Shown piece by piece: positions 13,827 through 15,264 of a stretch of 15,264 nucleotides of DNA. The notes beneath the pieces are model-generated. The model had not been told where the DNA came from and ran no database searches. It saw only the letters and a list, made by a program, of their open reading frames with translations. The first letter of the stretch is position 1. Each line of letters opens with the position of its first letter. The DNA is from CAYUWH01 sp964448615 (GTDB lineage: Bacteria > Patescibacteriota > Gracilibacteria > Peribacterales > Peribacteraceae). The position numbers were made by a program, and so were the translations under genes. The stretch spans positions 1 through 15,264 of the forward strand of contig CAYUWH010000034.1 of NCBI GenBank assembly GCA_964448615.1, read 5' to 3'.

Positions 13827-13851
13827 AATAAGTGAACTTACACAAACATTC

Positions 13852-15264
13852 ATGACCACTCGTTCTCTCACCATTTCCGCCGGTGGAATCGTTTCCCTGG
13901 CAGCATTAGCCGTTTTTACGTACAGTTTCTGGCCGACTCAGCAGCCTGAAATAGTGCTTAAGGCTGATTCTAGAGCAGTACGTCAAGTAGAGGCTCCCGC
14001 TCCGCTTCTCACGTTCACAGAGCGTCAAGCAGCGCGCTTGAAGGCTCGCTTGGCGAGAACATCGATGGTGACGCCCAGCGTGAAGTCGCTTGCCGCCGCA
14101 CTGGAAGAAAAAAAGTTGCTGATGCAGCGCACCGTGGTTGCATCCTTCACGGCGGCCAATGTAGAAAGCAACACTCCCGATCCGTGGTCGATCAGCATGA
14201 CAAACTATCCGGCATGGGTGCGCTTCGTCCCTTCGGTGACCGCACCCCGCTTCGAAATCGACGCCGATGCCATTGAACAATTCCTCAAGACAGCTTATGT
14301 GCCGCAGCTCTCCAGGCCGCGCTCCGCAAGTATCCTCTCTCAAGAAACCGACACGTACGGCGTGACACGTGTAAAAGCAGATGCAATCGCAACAAGCGGT
14401 TATCTCTATGATATTCCCAAGGTTGCATCGCTTCTTGCTTCCGCCCTGCGCAAGGGTGAGAGCGAGGTGCAGTGGGCGGTGAGTACGCAGGATCCGACCG
14501 TGACATACGTCGATCCCAGCGGAACGGAGCTTCAACTGCAGTTGCTCTCTACGGGTTTGTCGGACTATTCCAATTCGCCTGAAGGCCGCATCTCGAATGT
14601 GCACAAAGTATTTTATGAGCGTTTGCAGGGCGTCATCATTCAGCCCGGAGAAACATTCAGCTTCAATGCCACGCTCGGCGGTCCGGTGACCTTGGACAAG
14701 GGATGGAAAGAGGCGCTTGGCCTCTTCGGAGGCGGTGCCGCCCTCACCCCGGGTGCCGGCATCTGCCAAGCTGCGACGACCGTGTATCGCAGTGCCTTGC
14801 TCGCGGGTTTGCCCATCGTTCGCAAGCGCAATCACAGTCTTTTCGTCGACCACTATGAGAAGTACGGCATCGGTTTGGATGCCACCATCTTCCCCGGCGT
14901 GCATGATCTCCTGTTCCGCAACGACACGCCTGCGCCGATCGTGATGCAGACGTATCTGCGCGATTCGGATGAAGTCGCCGTCCTCCAATTCTACGGCATC
15001 CCTGATGGCCGCTCCGTTGCCATGAAGGGTCCGTTCTTCGCTTCCACTGCCAAAAAGAACCTTGTGCATCTCGGCCGAGCGGGGCTGACCAATCACGAAA
15101 TCGCCTGGATCCGTACCGTGAATAATCCTGATGGCACCAGCAAAGAGGAGCTGATCACCGCGCGGTACGCGAAGCCGCTCTGGAGAAGCTTGATCGCGAA
15201 ATATATCGATTCCAATATTTCACACGAGGAATTGCATGCGGCTGCGCCGGCGCCGATTGAATAA
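13852..15264 (+). CDS. VanW-family protein, membrane-anchored
   Basis: This 470-residue protein has a single N-terminal membrane segment (about residues 8-27, ISAGGIVSLAALAVFTYSFW) that acts as a signal anchor, placing the rest outside the cytoplasm. The middle (about 120-235) resembles the peptidoglycan-binding-like region common before VanW domains. The VanW domain (about 245-385) is clear: RISNVHKVFYERLQGVIIQP, GETFSFNATLG, KGWKEA, the GxGICQAATTVYRSAL block (Cys305), RKRNHS (His328), GIGLDATIF and LLFRNDTPAPIV. VanW occurs in some glycopeptide-resistance clusters and widely elsewhere, with unknown biochemistry. No van ligase genes are present, so there is no reason to infer vancomycin resistance. 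The gene follows a sortase-type surface protein, fitting a cell-wall role. The start follows a strong promoter by about 20 bases. The frame ends in TAA on the last base of the window. Confidence 0.9.
   Translation: MTTRSLTISAGGIVSLAALAVFTYSFWPTQQPEIVLKADSRAVRQVEAPAPLLTFTERQAARLKARLARTSMVTPSVKSLAAALEEKKLLMQRTVVASFTAANVESNTPDPWSISMTNYPAWVRFVPSVTAPRFEIDADAIEQFLKTAYVPQLSRPRSASILSQETDTYGVTRVKADAIATSGYLYDIPKVASLLASALRKGESEVQWAVSTQDPTVTYVDPSGTELQLQLLSTGLSDYSNSPEGRISNVHKVFYERLQGVIIQPGETFSFNATLGGPVTLDKGWKEALGLFGGGAALTPGAGICQAATTVYRSALLAGLPIVRKRNHSLFVDHYEKYGIGLDATIFPGVHDLLFRNDTPAPIVMQTYLRDSDEVAVLQFYGIPDGRSVAMKGPFFASTAKKNLVHLGRAGLTNHEIAWIRTVNNPDGTSKEELITARYAKPLWRSLIAKYIDSNISHEELHAAAPAPIE

Noticed and set aside
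13906..15096. Minus-strand open frame of 396 codons opposite the VanW gene
   Set aside because: The VanW domain on the plus strand is unmistakable and has a strong promoter. The antisense product is His/Arg/Cys-rich without any domain, typical of a shadow frame.
13852..15264. Vancomycin resistance locus
   Set aside because: VanW alone is widespread and of unknown function. No D-Ala-D-Lac ligase, dehydrogenase, dipeptidase or VanRS genes are present.
1..15264. Alternative genetic code with TGA as Gly or Trp
   Set aside because: TGA ends several well-defined genes at the expected C-termini (glycosyltransferase, ndh, HtrA-like protease), so the standard bacterial code fits.

Overview
The window most likely comes from an uncultured bacterium of the Patescibacteria (Candidate Phyla Radiation), perhaps near Peregrinibacteria/Peribacteria. 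This is inferred from style, not from a marker gene. The hints are exported proteins joined by long polyserine linkers, a DUF11-repeat surface protein with an N-terminal Cys/Asp-rich motif and a C-terminal LPKTG signal, a VanW-family protein, and few Shine-Dalgarno sequences. TGA is an ordinary stop throughout (for example 1092, 8866 and the minus-strand stops at 1625, 6783 and 8860), so the recoded Gracilibacteria/Absconditabacteria are unlikely. Most of the window looks moderately GC-rich. The gene at 361-1092 is clearly AT-richer.

Layout. 1-54 holds the 5' part of a minus-strand tRNA-Ala(CGC), cut by the window edge. 244-319 is a complete tRNA-Phe(GAA) with encoded CCA and an extended -10 promoter. 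Directly after it lies an AT-rich islet with one unrecognised membrane protein (361-1092). An imperfect copy of the tRNA 3' end (1357-1371) ends the islet, followed by a poorly coding stretch to 1624 with a small SD-preceded ORF and two tandem TGTGA-N4-TCAC palindromes. Next come an unrecognised helical protein (1625-2470, minus) and a DUF4385-like protein (2641-3066, plus). They diverge from a region carrying a 9-bp inverted repeat.

The centre is a minus-strand run: a secreted HtrA-type protease without PDZ (7583-6783), a TIM-barrel glycosidase-like protein (6762-5515) and a secreted LamG-LamG-RTX protein (5395-3164). Two perfect palindromes (3061-3093, 3113-3140) fill the gap to the convergent DUF4385 gene. 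Divergent from the protease is a GT4 glycosyltransferase (7616-8866). Its end overlaps a convergent type II NADH dehydrogenase (10083-8860) by 7 bp.

The right third holds three plus-strand exported proteins, two followed by clear intrinsic terminators: a subtilisin-like protease with an I9 propeptide and polyserine linker (10250-11707), the DUF11/LPKTG surface protein (11832-13736), and a membrane-anchored VanW-domain protein (13852-15264) that ends on the last base of the window.

Apart from the tRNAs and the NADH dehydrogenase, the recognisable genes concern the cell envelope and outside: two exported proteases, two large surface or secreted proteins, a VanW protein, a glycosyltransferase and a possible glycosidase. 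I found no CRISPR array, complete insertion sequence, rRNA or clear defence system. The most unusual points are the tRNA-flanked islet and its decayed flank, the paired palindromes at convergent ends, the polyserine multidomain secreted proteins, and the repeated combination of extended -10 promoters with starts lacking a Shine-Dalgarno sequence.
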